Assembly (NCBI GenBank): GCA_023423275.1
Contig: JAFAFW010000007.1
Span: 68,340-132,339 of the forward strand
From: Pseudomonadota bacterium
Lineage (GTDB): Bacteria; Pseudomonadota; Alphaproteobacteria; Rhizobiales; Hyphomicrobiaceae
Direction of reading: 5' to 3'
Length of the DNA stretch: 64,000 nt
Positions 1-9,310 of the stretch are shown piece by piece (the first letter of the stretch is position 1; each line of letters starts with the position of its first letter). The notes beneath the pieces are model-generated. The model searched no databases, was not told the DNA's origin, and saw only the letters and a program-made list of their open reading frames with translations. The translations under genes and the position numbers were made by a program.

Positions 1-78
1 GGCGCGAACTGATTGTGGTCCGCATGAACCGAGCCCCTGCGCCGGTCGCGGATTCCGGAAGAGAGAACGGAGACTTTT

Positions 79-648
79 GTGGCAAAGATCATCGCAAGCT
101 CGGTCCGCAAGGGCAATGTGCTCGAGATCGACGGCAAGCTGTGCGTCGTCATGAAGGCGGAAAACATCCATCCCGGCAAGGGCACGCCGGTCACTCACCT
201 GGAAATGCGCCGCATCGCCGATGGCGTCAAGGTGACTGAGCGCTATCGTACCACCGAGCAGGTCGAGCGCGCCTACCTGGAAGAACGCGAGCTTAACTAT
301 CTTTATGAGGACGACACCGGATACACGTTCATGCATCCGGAGACGTTCGACCAGATCCTGGTGTCCAAGGATGTCCTCGGCGATCAGGCGGTTTACCTTC
401 AGGAAGGCATGACCTGCACGGTCAGTCTGCACGAGGGCAACCCGATCGCCATCGAACTGCCGCAGCGGGTGGTGTTCGAGATCGTGGAAGCCGATCCCGT
501 GGTCAAGGGCCAGACGGCGTCGTCGTCCTACAAGCCTGCCATTCTGTCGAACGGTCAGCGCATCATGGTGCCGCCGCACATTGCCGCTGGCACGCGCGTG
601 GTCGTCATGACCGCCGATGGCAGCTACGTCGAGCGCGCCAAGGACTGA
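79..648 (+). CDS. efp: Elongation factor P
   Basis: Elongation factor P binds the ribosome between the P and E sites and relieves stalling at runs of prolines. The 189-residue product has the standard family length and reads through all three beta-barrel domains. Lys34 sits in the loop HPGKGTP, the position that EpmA beta-lysylates in species with the lysine-type factor. The start is a GTG at 79, five bases after a CGGAGA ribosome binding site (68-73). After the stop there is only a small hairpin (730-746, 7-bp stem, no T run), so no convincing terminator is seen before the next gene. Confidence 0.97.
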   Translation: MAKIIASSVRKGNVLEIDGKLCVVMKAENIHPGKGTPVTHLEMRRIADGVKVTERYRTTEQVERAYLEERELNYLYEDDTGYTFMHPETFDQILVSKDVLGDQAVYLQEGMTCTVSLHEGNPIAIELPQRVVFEIVEADPVVKGQTASSSYKPAILSNGQRIMVPPHIAAGTRVVVMTADGSYVERAKD

Positions 649-924
649 GCCGCATCAACGCTTCGCTGCTGTCTCTGGAGCAGCGATGTGCCCGCCATCA
701 ACCATCGATGTCCGGTGGCGGTCGAAAGCGCACCGGCTTCCGGTGCGGCGAGGGTGTGCGCCATCGGAATGATGGACGGCCGGGTGCCGCCTGCTTGCTG
801 CATTTCCGATTCCGATAAAGCTGAACAGCCGATTTTCATGACTTGGAAATTCAGTAGGCGTACGGCTTGTCAGCCCTCCGAGTGATCCGACGCGGCGGGC
901 GATACGCCGCGCGGGACATCCGTC

Positions 925-1449
925 ATGACATTGGCCGCCGTTATCAAGTTCGTCCTCAGCAATCTGCCGTCCATTCTGTTTATTTTGGCGATTGCGATTG
1001 CCGCGGTTCGCAGACAGCCACAGGCGGTTGCCGAGCGCTATCTTGCCTGGCTGCTGCTGTTCTCGGTTGGTGTCGAAAACGTCTGGGCGGGTGTATTTCA
1101 CATCTTCTTTCCCCAGACGGCGGCTTCCTTCATCGGGTGGTCGGTCAGCCCGTTCCAATTCGAGGTCGGCGTTGCGGACACCGCGATCGGGTTGGTTGCG
1201 ATCGCATCGTTCTGGCGGAGCCTGGAATTCAAGAGCGCCGTCGTGGCCTATATCATTCTGTTCTATTTGGGTGTCGCCATCATCCATGTTCACGAGGCGA
1301 TGGTGGCGGAAAACTTCTCCCCTGGAAACTTCGGGATGCTGCTACTCCTGACAGTGACCAAGGTGGTGTTACTCACCATTCTGCTACGGGCGGCCTGGCG
1401 TGCGCGTGCAGGTCTTGACCGCAGCCAAGGGCTGTCGTCCGCCGAATAG
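925..1449 (+). CDS. Small integral membrane protein, DUF6790-like
   Basis: A 174-residue hydrophobic protein with about five predicted membrane segments (near residues 4-27, 40-63, 78-95, 105-122 and 136-155) and a short polar tail. The middle part, with the motifs AERYLAW, FPQTAA and PFQFEVGVAD, resembles a widespread family of unknown function (DUF6790 as I recall it). No catalytic residues or partner genes suggest a role. It stands alone between efp and a dehydrogenase gene on the same strand. The family name is from memory; the membrane nature is clear from the sequence. Confidence 0.75.
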   Translation: MTLAAVIKFVLSNLPSILFILAIAIAAVRRQPQAVAERYLAWLLLFSVGVENVWAGVFHIFFPQTAASFIGWSVSPFQFEVGVADTAIGLVAIASFWRSLEFKSAVVAYIILFYLGVAIIHVHEAMVAENFSPGNFGMLLLLTVTKVVLLTILLRAAWRARAGLDRSQGLSSAE

Positions 1450-1535
1450 GTGGATTGCTGATCCTCCTATGGGCTTCCGCCTCAGGCCGCGCTACATCTT
1501 CCGGTCATGACAAAACCCCGGGAGACGGAAACGCC

Positions 1536-2588
1536 ATGCCTGATATCGCGGCCGATGTTCTGCGCCCTTTCATTGCGGCCATCTTCGAGAAGGCGGGATC
1601 GCATCGACAGGAAGCCGAACTCATTGCCAAGCGGCTCGTCGACGCCAATCTTACCGGGCACGACTCCCACGGCGTGGTGCGCGCGTCCGCCTATATCGGC
1701 TGGCTGAAGGAGGGAAAGGTCAAGCCGAACATGCACGTGCGGGTCATCAACGAAAGCGACGCGTTCGCGATCCTGGACGGTCAATCGGGCTATGGCCAGG
1801 TGGTCGGCACCGAAGCCATGGACATCGGCATCGCGAAGGCGCGGAAAACCGGCGTCGCGCTGATCGGCTTGCGTCACGCGCATCACATCGGACGGATCGG
1901 CGATTGGGCGGAGCAGTGCGCCGCGGCCGGTTTCGCCTCGACGCATTTCGTCAACGTCGTGCATTACGGAGCCATCGTGGCGCCGTTCGGAGGCGCGGAG
2001 CGGCGGTTCTCGACCAACCCCATCTGCTTCGGCATGCCACGGCCGGGGCAGGACCCGGTGATCCTCGACTTCGCGACATCGCAGGTCGCAGAGGGCAAGG
2101 TGATCGTCGCGCGCAACAAAGGCGTGGAGTTGCCTGAAGGTTGTATTCTCGACAGCGAGGGCCGTCCGTCCGTCAGTCCGAACGATCTTTATGGGCCGCC
2201 CGAGGGGACACTGCTTCCGTTCGGAATGCACAAGGGCTCCGGTCTGGCGATCTTCGCCGATATCTTTGCCGGTGCTCTGGCGGGCGGCGGATGCGGTCAT
2301 GACGGACATCCCTCGCGCCAGCAGGTTCACAACAACATGCTGTCCGTGATCATGGACGTAGAGCGTATCGCCGGAGCGGAAGCTGCCGAACGCGAAGTGT
2401 CCGCATTCCTGACCTGGGTGAAGAGTGCCCGCCCACAAGTGCCGGGAACCGAAATCCTGATGCCCGGCGAGCCGGAGCGGCGGGCGCGTGCGCATCGTCT
2501 GGCGCACGGCATCCCCATAGACGCAACAACCTGGGCTGCGATTACAGATGCGGCCAGAAGCGTCGGCGTGACGGATATTCCGGCGTAA
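1536..2588 (+). CDS. Malate/L-lactate dehydrogenase-type NAD(P) oxidoreductase
   Basis: A member of the Ldh2/MDH2 family, NAD(P)-dependent enzymes that oxidise 2-hydroxy acids such as malate, lactate or ureidoglycolate and are unrelated to Rossmann-type lactate dehydrogenases. Family marks are HDSHGVVR near the N-terminus, the ARKTGVALIGLRHAHHIGR region, NPICFGMPRPG, and the HKGSGLAI motif. The 351-residue length is typical. An in-frame start exists 81 bases upstream, but the ATG at 1536 is preceded by a GGAGACGG site and matches where the family begins. The actual substrate cannot be read from the sequence. It converges on the permease gene with only three bases between stops. Confidence 0.88.
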   Translation: MPDIAADVLRPFIAAIFEKAGSHRQEAELIAKRLVDANLTGHDSHGVVRASAYIGWLKEGKVKPNMHVRVINESDAFAILDGQSGYGQVVGTEAMDIGIAKARKTGVALIGLRHAHHIGRIGDWAEQCAAAGFASTHFVNVVHYGAIVAPFGGAERRFSTNPICFGMPRPGQDPVILDFATSQVAEGKVIVARNKGVELPEGCILDSEGRPSVSPNDLYGPPEGTLLPFGMHKGSGLAIFADIFAGALAGGGCGHDGHPSRQQVHNNMLSVIMDVERIAGAEAAEREVSAFLTWVKSARPQVPGTEILMPGEPERRARAHRLAHGIPIDATTWAAITDAARSVGVTDIPA

Positions 2589-2591
2589 GCC

Positions 2592-3932
2592 TCAGGACCG
2601 CGAGCGGCCGAGCAGGTAGATGGGAACGCCGACCGCAAGGATGGCGATGCCGATCGCCGCGCCCGTGCCGGTGTACATCACGCTCGAATAGAGCAGATAC
2701 AGGCACGTCAGACAGAAGATCAGCGGTGTGATCGGATACAGCGGCACGCGGAAAGGGCGCTGCCGGTCCGGCTCACGCATCCGGAACAGAAACAGCGAAA
2801 TTCCGATCAGCAGCATAAAGGTCCAGAACACCGGCGCCGTGTACTCGACCATCGTCTGGAAGCCATTGCGCGCCTGTGCTCCGAACGCGATCAGCGCCAG
2901 TGCAATGGCACCCTGCAGGAGAAGTGCGTTGGTCGGAGCACTGTTCGAGGCATTGCGGCGGCCGAGCGGGGAGAACGGCCGGAAGTCCGCGCCGAGCGCC
3001 AGGGTACTCCGCGCGCCGGTGAAAATCGTCGCGTTGAGCGTGCTGAGGGCGGCAATGCAGACGATCAATCCGAAGATCCAGACGCCGGCTGTCCCGAATA
3101 CCTGCTCGACGGGCTGGGTCATCACCGCGCTGGCCTGCCGCAGGCCGGCAAGTCCCAGCATCCAGACCAGCGCGAAATTGACCAGCACATAGAGCGCCAT
3201 CACGGCGGCCGTACCCATCACCAGCACGCGTGCCATGTTGCGTCCCGGGTTTTCGACCTCGCCTGAGACGTAGGCCGTCTCGTTCCAGCCACCGTATGTC
3301 AACAGGATGAAGACCATCGCCAAGCCCAGGGCTCCACCACTGGTGACAGGCTCCGATGTGGATGGCTGCGGGCCTGCGATGAAGCCGCAGAGCGCGACGA
3401 GAGCAACGACCGCGATCGTCGCTATGGTAAGCCAGAACTGCGCGCGTCCGCTGAGCGCGGTACCAACGAGCTGCAGTCCGGTGAGCGCAATTACGGCGAT
3501 CGCCGCATGCAGCGCCGCCCCGTACGGCCCCAGAGGAACCAGCGTGATGGCGTAATCGCCGAAGGCGAATGCAACCGCGGCAATCGCGCCGGTCTGCATC
3601 ACGGTCATCCGTCCCCATGAGAACAGGAAGCTGATGCCCTTGCCGTAGGCGCGGGTTAGATAATGATATTCGCCGCCAGCATCCGGATAGGTCGAGCTGA
3701 GTTCGGCGTAGCACAGCGCACCGATCAGCGTCAGAAGGCCACCCGCGATCCACACGCCGAGAAAGGCGGCTTCGCTGGATACGTTCGCTGCGATGATCGG
3801 CGGTGTCTTGAAGATGCCAATACCGACCACAATGCCGACGAGCATCGCGGCAGCCTGCAGCACGGATAAGGATTGCAGCCGTGCCGGGGCCTCAGCCTTG
3901 CCGGCCTTTTCACGTGCATGGTCGATCGTCAC
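2592..3932 (-). CDS. APC superfamily amino acid permease
   Basis: A 446-residue inner-membrane transporter of the amino acid/polyamine/organocation superfamily, with about twelve hydrophobic segments. The first helix carries the unwound GIVVGIGIFKTPP motif that binds substrate in this fold, and the region GGEYHYLTRAYG is typical of the LAT/AAT-like branch. The amino acid it carries is not evident. Its start lies 29 bases after the stop of the exported methyltransferase gene on the same strand, so the two may be co-transcribed. Confidence 0.9.
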   Translation of the reverse strand: MTIDHAREKAGKAEAPARLQSLSVLQAAAMLVGIVVGIGIFKTPPIIAANVSSEAAFLGVWIAGGLLTLIGALCYAELSSTYPDAGGEYHYLTRAYGKGISFLFSWGRMTVMQTGAIAAVAFAFGDYAITLVPLGPYGAALHAAIAVIALTGLQLVGTALSGRAQFWLTIATIAVVALVALCGFIAGPQPSTSEPVTSGGALGLAMVFILLTYGGWNETAYVSGEVENPGRNMARVLVMGTAAVMALYVLVNFALVWMLGLAGLRQASAVMTQPVEQVFGTAGVWIFGLIVCIAALSTLNATIFTGARSTLALGADFRPFSPLGRRNASNSAPTNALLLQGAIALALIAFGAQARNGFQTMVEYTAPVFWTFMLLIGISLFLFRMREPDRQRPFRVPLYPITPLIFCLTCLYLLYSSVMYTGTGAAIGIAILAVGVPIYLLGRSRS

Positions 3933-3961
3933 CCGATTTCCCCTATCAAAGGCATTCCTCG

Positions 3962-4777
3962 TCAGGTGACGGGTTTGGCCTGCCAGTTCTGACCTTGAAT
4001 CATATTCTCATTTATCAGGCCTTCATATCGCGTTGATTGGCCATCCTTGCCCGGCAGCTCGAAGCTAATCCGCTGGCCCGCGAGCTGCGGATCGCGCAAC
4101 GCAACGGTCTGCCCATCGATCGTCGCCTCGCCGGTGATCTTCTGGAAACTTTGCTTCAGGGTCAGCGTGAACGTGCCGTTGTCTCCGCTGACGGACCAAG
4201 TCCCCTCCGCCTTTGCAGGGACGATCCACATGTAGACGGTCTTGCTGGTGCCGACCCTCTCGACGCGATCCGGCTCCCACCCCCTCATGTCGAAGTCATG
4301 CGACACGACGCGGGTGCCGGGTTTCAACTCCTGCAGGATGCGCGGACGCAGCTCCAGATTGATATTCGGGAGAAGGTAGAGCGTGAGGATGGTGGCGTCG
4401 CTGATCTTGGTATCGAACAGATTGGCGACCCGGAACGAGACTTTGTCAGTCACGTTCGCCAATTCGGCGTTTTCGTTCGCCTCGCGAATGCGCTGGGGAT
4501 CGATGTCCACGCCAAGGCCACGGGTGCCGAAGCGCTGAGCTGCCGCGACCGGAATGCGGCCATCGCCGCAGCCGAGGTCGACGAGATAATCGTCCTTCGT
4601 CGGAGCAGCAAACTCGAACATCTTATCGAGCACGGCCGTTGGTGTCGGCACATAGGGCACGTCCAGCTTCGGCCGCTGCTCTCGCGCGGGTACCGGTGGC
4701 ACCGCCAGGGCGGCGCCACACGTCAGGACAATTATGAGCAATGCGAGCGGCGAAAGCTGCCACGATCGAGCGTTCAT
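3962..4777 (-). CDS. Exported class I SAM-dependent methyltransferase-like protein
   Basis: A 271-residue protein with a clear N-terminal signal peptide (positive start, hydrophobic core ending around ALA, residues 1 to about 26) followed by a class I methyltransferase fold. Motif I is DYLVDLGCGDGRIPV and an acidic strand-2 motif GVDIDP follows. The last 80 residues are beta-rich and look like a separate appended domain. The ATG at 4777 follows AAGGA with suitable spacing; an ATG two codons upstream lacks room for a binding site. A methyltransferase outside the cytoplasm is odd because SAM is not expected in the periplasm. The family is clear, the activity is not. Confidence 0.8.
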   Translation of the reverse strand: MNARSWQLSPLALLIIVLTCGAALAVPPVPAREQRPKLDVPYVPTPTAVLDKMFEFAAPTKDDYLVDLGCGDGRIPVAAAQRFGTRGLGVDIDPQRIREANENAELANVTDKVSFRVANLFDTKISDATILTLYLLPNINLELRPRILQELKPGTRVVSHDFDMRGWEPDRVERVGTSKTVYMWIVPAKAEGTWSVSGDNGTFTLTLKQSFQKITGEATIDGQTVALRDPQLAGQRISFELPGKDGQSTRYEGLINENMIQGQNWQAKPVT

Positions 4778-4885
4778 GATCATCCTTGCGAGCTGTTACT
4801 GGTTACGGATCGTGGAAATTCATCTCCAGGAAAAGCGACCCCGGCAAGGCTCTGTTCCCGCAAAGTCGCGGCGCAGGCCGTCCGC

Positions 4886-5449
4886 TCACGGCTTTGTGTT
4901 CAGCCGTGACAGAAAAAGGCCGAAGCGCATCAGCCCTTCCGGCCAGGGGCCATGACCCGAAGCGGTGTTGATATGCCCAACGTTGCCGGCTTCGATCAAC
5001 GTCGCGCCCCAGGCGTCGGCGAATTCCTTGGCGCGCGCGATGCTGCAATGCGGATCGTCGGCCGAGGCGACGACGGCCGCCGGAAACGGCAGCTTCTGCA
5101 TGGGCATGGGCGTGAAGCCGCCCTCCGCCGCAGGCCATTCCGTGGATCCATCGAGATCGGCGGGTGCGACGAGGTAGGCGCCTGCAATATTCTGGCCGGC
5201 GAGCCGGGAGGCCGCGTACACCACAGCCGCGACGCCACAGCTATGCGCAACCAGGACGACCGGACGGGTCGCCTGAGCGACATGCTCGACAATGCGCGCA
5301 ACCCAGTCGTCCTTGACCGGCTCGTCCCAGTTGTCCTGCTCGATGACGCGCGCCGTCTTCAGGTTGCGCGCCCAGCGGGACTGCCAGTGATCCGGGCCGG
5401 AACCCGTCCAGCCAGGAACGATCAGGATGTCGACATCCGCGGTACGCAT
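4886..5449 (-). CDS. RBBP9/YdeN family alpha/beta serine hydrolase
   Basis: A 187-residue single-domain alpha/beta hydrolase. Visible marks are the N-terminal VPGWTGSGPDHWQ motif, the nucleophile elbow VAHSCG with Ser70, an acidic Asp131-Asp132 pair, and His159 in GNVGHINTASG, an order and spacing that fit the Ser-Asp-His triad of RBBP9 and YdeN. Natural substrates of this family are mostly unknown. The gene starts 12 bases after the purB stop on the same strand and probably shares its transcript. Confidence 0.87.
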   Translation of the reverse strand: MRTADVDILIVPGWTGSGPDHWQSRWARNLKTARVIEQDNWDEPVKDDWVARIVEHVAQATRPVVLVAHSCGVAAVVYAASRLAGQNIAGAYLVAPADLDGSTEWPAAEGGFTPMPMQKLPFPAAVVASADDPHCSIARAKEFADAWGATLIEAGNVGHINTASGHGPWPEGLMRFGLFLSRLNTKP

Positions 5450-5461
5450 GGGGAATAGATC

Positions 5462-6769
5462 TCAATTGCTGCCAAACACCCGCTGGAAGATGGTGTCGAC
5501 ATGGCGCGTATGGTAGCCCAGGTCGAACAGGGCCTCGAGATCGGCGCGCGAGAGCTTGGCGCTGACTTCCGGATCAGCGGACAGCAAGGTCAGGAAATCG
5601 CCCTCGCCGCGCCAGACCGGCATGGCGTTGCGCTGGACCAGGCGGTAGGCGTCCTCGCGCGACACTCCAGCCTGGGTGAGCGCCAGCAGCACGCGCTGGG
5701 AATGAACCAGGCCGCCCAGCTTGTCGAGGTTGCGCTGCATGTTCTCCGGATAGACGACCAGCTTCTCGATCACCCCGGCAATGCGGTTCAAAGCGAAGTC
5801 CAGCGTCACGGTGGCGTCCGGCCCGATCATACGTTCGACGGACGAGTGAGAGATATCCCGTTCGTGCCACAGGGCGACGTTCTCCATGGCTGGCAGGGCA
5901 TAGGCGCGGACCATGCGCGCCAAGCCGGTGACATTCTCCGTCAGCACCGGGTTACGCTTGTGCGGCATCGCCGATGAGCCCTTCTGGCCTTCGGAGAAGA
6001 ACTCCTCGGCTTCCAGAACTTCGGTGCGTTGCAGGTGGCGGATTTCAACGGCGAGCCGCTCGATCGATGAGGCGATGACGCCGAGCGTGGCAAAATACAT
6101 CGCATGACGATCGCGCGGGATGATCTGCGTCGAGACCGGTTCGGGGGTCAGCCCCATTTTTCCGGCCACATACTCCTCGATGCGTGGATCGATGTTGGCG
6201 AACGTGCCCACGGCGCCCGAAATGGCGCAGGTCGCGACTTCGGCGCGCGCATTCTCCAGCCGCTTACGGGCACGGGCGAACTCAGCGTAGGCATAAGCCA
6301 GCTTGACGCCGAACGTGGTGGGCTCGGCATGAATGCCATGGCTGCGGCCGATCGTGACGGTGTTCTTGTGCTCCAAGGCCCGTGTCTTCAGCGCGGCGAG
6401 CAGACGATCCAGGTCGGCAAGCAGCAGATCGGCGGCGCGCACGAGCTGCACGTTGAGGCAGGTATCGAGGACGTCCGACGACGTCATGCCCTGATGAACG
6501 AAGCGCGCCTCGGGACCAACGTGCTCGGCCAGATGCGTGAGAAACGCGATGACATCATGCTTGGTGACGCGCTCGATCTCGTCGATGCGATCGACGTCGA
6601 AGCGGGCAACCGATCCCTTGTCCCAGATGATCTTGGCCGCGTCCTTCGGGATGATGCCGAGTTCAGCCATCGCACTGGCGGCGTGCGCCTCGATCTCGAA
6701 CCAGATGCGAAAACGCGTCTCCGGATCCCAGATCCGGGTCATCTCCGGGCGGCTGTAGCGCGGTATCAT
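5462..6769 (-). CDS. purB: Adenylosuccinate lyase
   Basis: Catalyses two steps of purine synthesis: SAICAR to AICAR plus fumarate, and adenylosuccinate to AMP plus fumarate. The 435-residue protein is the shorter Bacillus-type form. It starts with MIPRYSRPEM, carries the histidine region TSSDVLDT, and shows the fumarase/aspartase superfamily signature GSSAMPHKRNP. The first in-frame start lies 18 codons upstream, but homologues begin at MIPRYS, so 6769 is chosen. A hydrolase gene follows within 12 bases. The 214 bases upstream are a divergent promoter region shared with the FAD oxidoreductase gene. Confidence 0.96.
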   Translation of the reverse strand: MIPRYSRPEMTRIWDPETRFRIWFEIEAHAASAMAELGIIPKDAAKIIWDKGSVARFDVDRIDEIERVTKHDVIAFLTHLAEHVGPEARFVHQGMTSSDVLDTCLNVQLVRAADLLLADLDRLLAALKTRALEHKNTVTIGRSHGIHAEPTTFGVKLAYAYAEFARARKRLENARAEVATCAISGAVGTFANIDPRIEEYVAGKMGLTPEPVSTQIIPRDRHAMYFATLGVIASSIERLAVEIRHLQRTEVLEAEEFFSEGQKGSSAMPHKRNPVLTENVTGLARMVRAYALPAMENVALWHERDISHSSVERMIGPDATVTLDFALNRIAGVIEKLVVYPENMQRNLDKLGGLVHSQRVLLALTQAGVSREDAYRLVQRNAMPVWRGEGDFLTLLSADPEVSAKLSRADLEALFDLGYHTRHVDTIFQRVFGSN

Positions 6770-6983
6770 GGGCGGTCTCGCTTGAGGTGTTTCTGTCTGC
6801 CGCTGGCCTAGCAGACACGCCACGATGCTTCAATGCGGCGACCCGAGGTTGCGACAGGGGAAGTCAAAAAATGCGTGTTGATGCAACTAATGTGCGGTCA
6901 CGTCCCGCATGGCTTCACGGCCGGTTCCGTGCAAAAGAAGACGCAAAAGTCCATTTTCTGACCTGCTCCGATCGGTTTCCATC

Positions 6984-8228
6984 ATGACGTCTGATGTTCT
7001 TGTTCTTGGCGCCGGCATGGTCGGCGTATCAGCCGCGCTGCATCTCCAGAAGCGGGGCCGCTCGGTTGTTCTCGTCGACCGGCGGGGCGCCGCGGAGGAA
7101 ACGTCCTACGGCAACGCGGGACTGATCCAACGCGAAGGCGTCGTGCCGTACAGCTTTCCGCACGACATCAAGCTGCTTTGGCGTTACGCCCTGAACCTGC
7201 AGCCGGAATCGCATCTGGTCTGGCGCGATCTGCCTTCACAGGCCAACTGGCTGTTTCGTTACTGGCGCTGGTCAACCCCGCAAAAGATCCTGGAGTCGGC
7301 GCGCGCTGCCCGGCCGCTTGTCGAGCGCTGCATCATCGAGCACCGCGAGCTGATGGAAGGCGCGGGCGTCACCGGAATGATCCGCGAGACCGGATATCTC
7401 AAGATGTTCCGGACCGAGGAGCGCTTGTTAGCCGCTCTGAAGGAAAAGGAAGAGGACCGCAAGCTTTACGGCATCAACTTCGAGCATCTCGACCCCGCGG
7501 CGATCCGTGTCCGCGAGCCGGAATTGATGGGTAATTTCGCCGGCGCGTTGCTCATGACGGACCCCGTCAGCATCGCCGACCCGAGCGCACTCGGAAAGGC
7601 TTATGCCGAGTTGTTCGTGCAGAGGGGCGGACGCTTCGTCACGGCCGACGCGCGAACCCTGGAGCAAACGGCAGACGGCTGGCAGGTGCAGACGGTCGAT
7701 GGCCCGATCCAGGCTACCGACGCGGTGATTGCTCTGGGACCTTGGGCGACGGATGTCTTGCGCCCGCTCGGTCTTCGCGTGCCGATGGGTGTTAAGCGTG
7801 GGTATCACGTGCATTTTCGCCCGCGGGGCAACGCCGTGCTGAATAACCCGGTTCTCGACGTGGAAAACGGGTTCGTGCTGACGCCGATGTCACGTGGCAT
7901 ACGCATGACGACCGGGGCGGAGTTTGCCGATCGTGATGCTCCGCCGACGCCGGTACAGCTCGATCAGCTCGAACCGATCGCGCGGCAGTTCTTCCCCTTG
8001 GCGGACCGGGTCGAGTCGAAGCCCTGGCTGGGAGCCCGCCCGTGCCTGCCGGATATGCTTCCGGCCATCGGTCCCGTCCCCGGCAAACGGGGATTGTGGG
8101 CCGATTTTGGCCACCATCACCTGGGTTTCACGCTTGGGCCGGTGTCCGGGCGGTTGCTCGCCGAGATGCTGACCGGAGAGACGCCGTTCACCGATCCCTG
8201 GCCGTACCGGATCGAGCGGTTCGCGTAA
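6984..8228 (+). CDS. DadA-like FAD-dependent D-amino acid/glycine oxidoreductase
   Basis: A 414-residue flavoprotein of the DAO superfamily. The N-terminus VLVLGAGMVGVSAALHLQKR is a Rossmann dinucleotide motif for FAD, followed by the acidic VDRRG, and the C-terminus holds GLWADFGHHHLGFTLGPV, typical of DadA relatives. Members oxidise D-amino acids or N-alkyl amino acids at the membrane and pass electrons to the respiratory chain; the substrate here is undefined. The start at 6984 is chosen because the FAD motif begins at residue 3 to 4; the longer in-frame form adds 25 basic residues with no likeness to the family. It converges with the dehydrogenase gene across a shared hairpin. Confidence 0.88.
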   Translation: MTSDVLVLGAGMVGVSAALHLQKRGRSVVLVDRRGAAEETSYGNAGLIQREGVVPYSFPHDIKLLWRYALNLQPESHLVWRDLPSQANWLFRYWRWSTPQKILESARAARPLVERCIIEHRELMEGAGVTGMIRETGYLKMFRTEERLLAALKEKEEDRKLYGINFEHLDPAAIRVREPELMGNFAGALLMTDPVSIADPSALGKAYAELFVQRGGRFVTADARTLEQTADGWQVQTVDGPIQATDAVIALGPWATDVLRPLGLRVPMGVKRGYHVHFRPRGNAVLNNPVLDVENGFVLTPMSRGIRMTTGAEFADRDAPPTPVQLDQLEPIARQFFPLADRVESKPWLGARPCLPDMLPAIGPVPGKRGLWADFGHHHLGFTLGPVSGRLLAEMLTGETPFTDPWPYRIERFA

Positions 8229-8239
8229 AACAGGCTCCT

Positions 8240-8271
8240 TTCCCCTGCGCGACATATGCCGCGCAGGGGAA
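8240..8271. terminator. Hairpin between convergent genes
   Basis: A perfect 12-bp stem (8240-8251 with 8260-8271) with an 8-base loop lies in the 54-base gap between the convergent oxidoreductase and dehydrogenase genes. There is no clear T run, so it is called as a shared terminator mainly from position and stem strength. Confidence 0.55.
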
Positions 8272-8282
8272 GGTCCCTTCGC

Positions 8283-9167
8283 TTACTTCTTGTCGGCGTT
8301 GTTGAGACGAGCCACCAGGCTGGACGTATCCCAGCGGCTGCCGCCCATCTTCTGCACTTCGGAATAGAACTGATCGACCAGCGCCGCGACCGGCAGGCTC
8401 GCGCCATTGCGGCGCGACTCGTCGAGGCTGATCGCGAGATCCTTGCGCATCCAGTCGACGGCAAAGCCGAAGTCGAACTTGCCCTCGCTCATGGTCTTCC
8501 AGCGGTTCTCCATCTGCCAGGAGCCCGCAGCGCCCTTCGAAATCGTCTCCATGACCGCCGGAATATTGAGGCCCGCCTTCTGTGCAAAATGCACGCCTTC
8601 GGACAATCCCTGGACCAGTCCGGCGATGCAGATCTGGTTTACCATCTTGGTGAGCTGTCCCGCGCCGGCTTCACCGATCAACGTGACCATCCGCGCATAG
8701 TGGGAAATCACCGGCAGCGTGCGATCGAACACGGTTTTTTCGCCGCCGACCATGACCGTCAGCACGCCGTTTTGCGCGCCGGCCTGGCCGCCCGATACCG
8801 GAGCGTCGAGGAAATCGAAGCCTTTGTCCTTCGCAGCCTTGTAAAGTTCCCGTGCGACGTCGGCGGAAGCGGTCGTGTTGTCGATGAAGACTGCTCCCTT
8901 CGCCATGCCCTGGAACGCGCCGTCTTTGCCGGTCGTCACCGAGCGCAGGTCGTTGTCGTTGCCGACACAGCAGAAGACGTATTCAGCGCCGGCGGCGGCC
9001 TCGGCTGGCGTCTTTGCGGTCTTGCCCGCGCCATACTCTTTCACCCAGGCGTCGGCCTTGGCGCTGTTCCGATTGTAGACGACGAGGTCGTGCCCGCCCT
9101 TCTTCAGGATATGGCCGGCCATCGGATAGCCCATGACACCGAGCCCGATCCACGCAACCTTCGCCAT
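8283..9167 (-). CDS. 3-hydroxyisobutyrate dehydrogenase family NAD(P) oxidoreductase
   Basis: A 294-residue beta-hydroxyacid dehydrogenase, the group that includes 3-hydroxyisobutyrate dehydrogenase, tartronate semialdehyde reductase and glyoxylate/succinic semialdehyde reductases. The N-terminal nucleotide site is VAWIGLGVMGYPMAGH, the substrate motif is DAPVSGGQAG, and the catalytic lysine is Lys174 in QLTKMVNQ. A GGAGACGAACG sequence directly upstream of the ATG supports the start. The substrate cannot be assigned within the family from sequence or neighbours. Confidence 0.9.
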   Translation of the reverse strand: MAKVAWIGLGVMGYPMAGHILKKGGHDLVVYNRNSAKADAWVKEYGAGKTAKTPAEAAAGAEYVFCCVGNDNDLRSVTTGKDGAFQGMAKGAVFIDNTTASADVARELYKAAKDKGFDFLDAPVSGGQAGAQNGVLTVMVGGEKTVFDRTLPVISHYARMVTLIGEAGAGQLTKMVNQICIAGLVQGLSEGVHFAQKAGLNIPAVMETISKGAAGSWQMENRWKTMSEGKFDFGFAVDWMRKDLAISLDESRRNGASLPVAALVDQFYSEVQKMGGSRWDTSSLVARLNNADKK

Positions 9168-9254
9168 CGTTCGTCTCCTCGTTCCATGTTTTCGGGTATG
9201 GACCGAGGTTCTAGCCCATGCCCGCCGGATTGTCAGGGGGCTGGAGGGCTACAC

Positions 9255-9281
9255 AAAGAAAAAGGGAGCCGGTGGCTCCCT
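9255..9281 (-). terminator. Rho-independent terminator of the small secreted protein gene
   Basis: On the minus strand an 8-bp GC-rich stem (9263-9270 with 9274-9281, 3-base loop) is followed by a T-rich tail (9255-9262). It lies about 30 bases after the stop of the 109-residue secreted protein gene. Confidence 0.75.
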
Positions 9282-9310
9282 GTCAGTTGGATTGGGGGTA
9301 TTCTTCTGAT

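Noticed and set aside
15..239. Possible small gene at the window start
   Set aside because: It overlaps efp in another frame and has no family features; the efp frame with its binding site explains the region.
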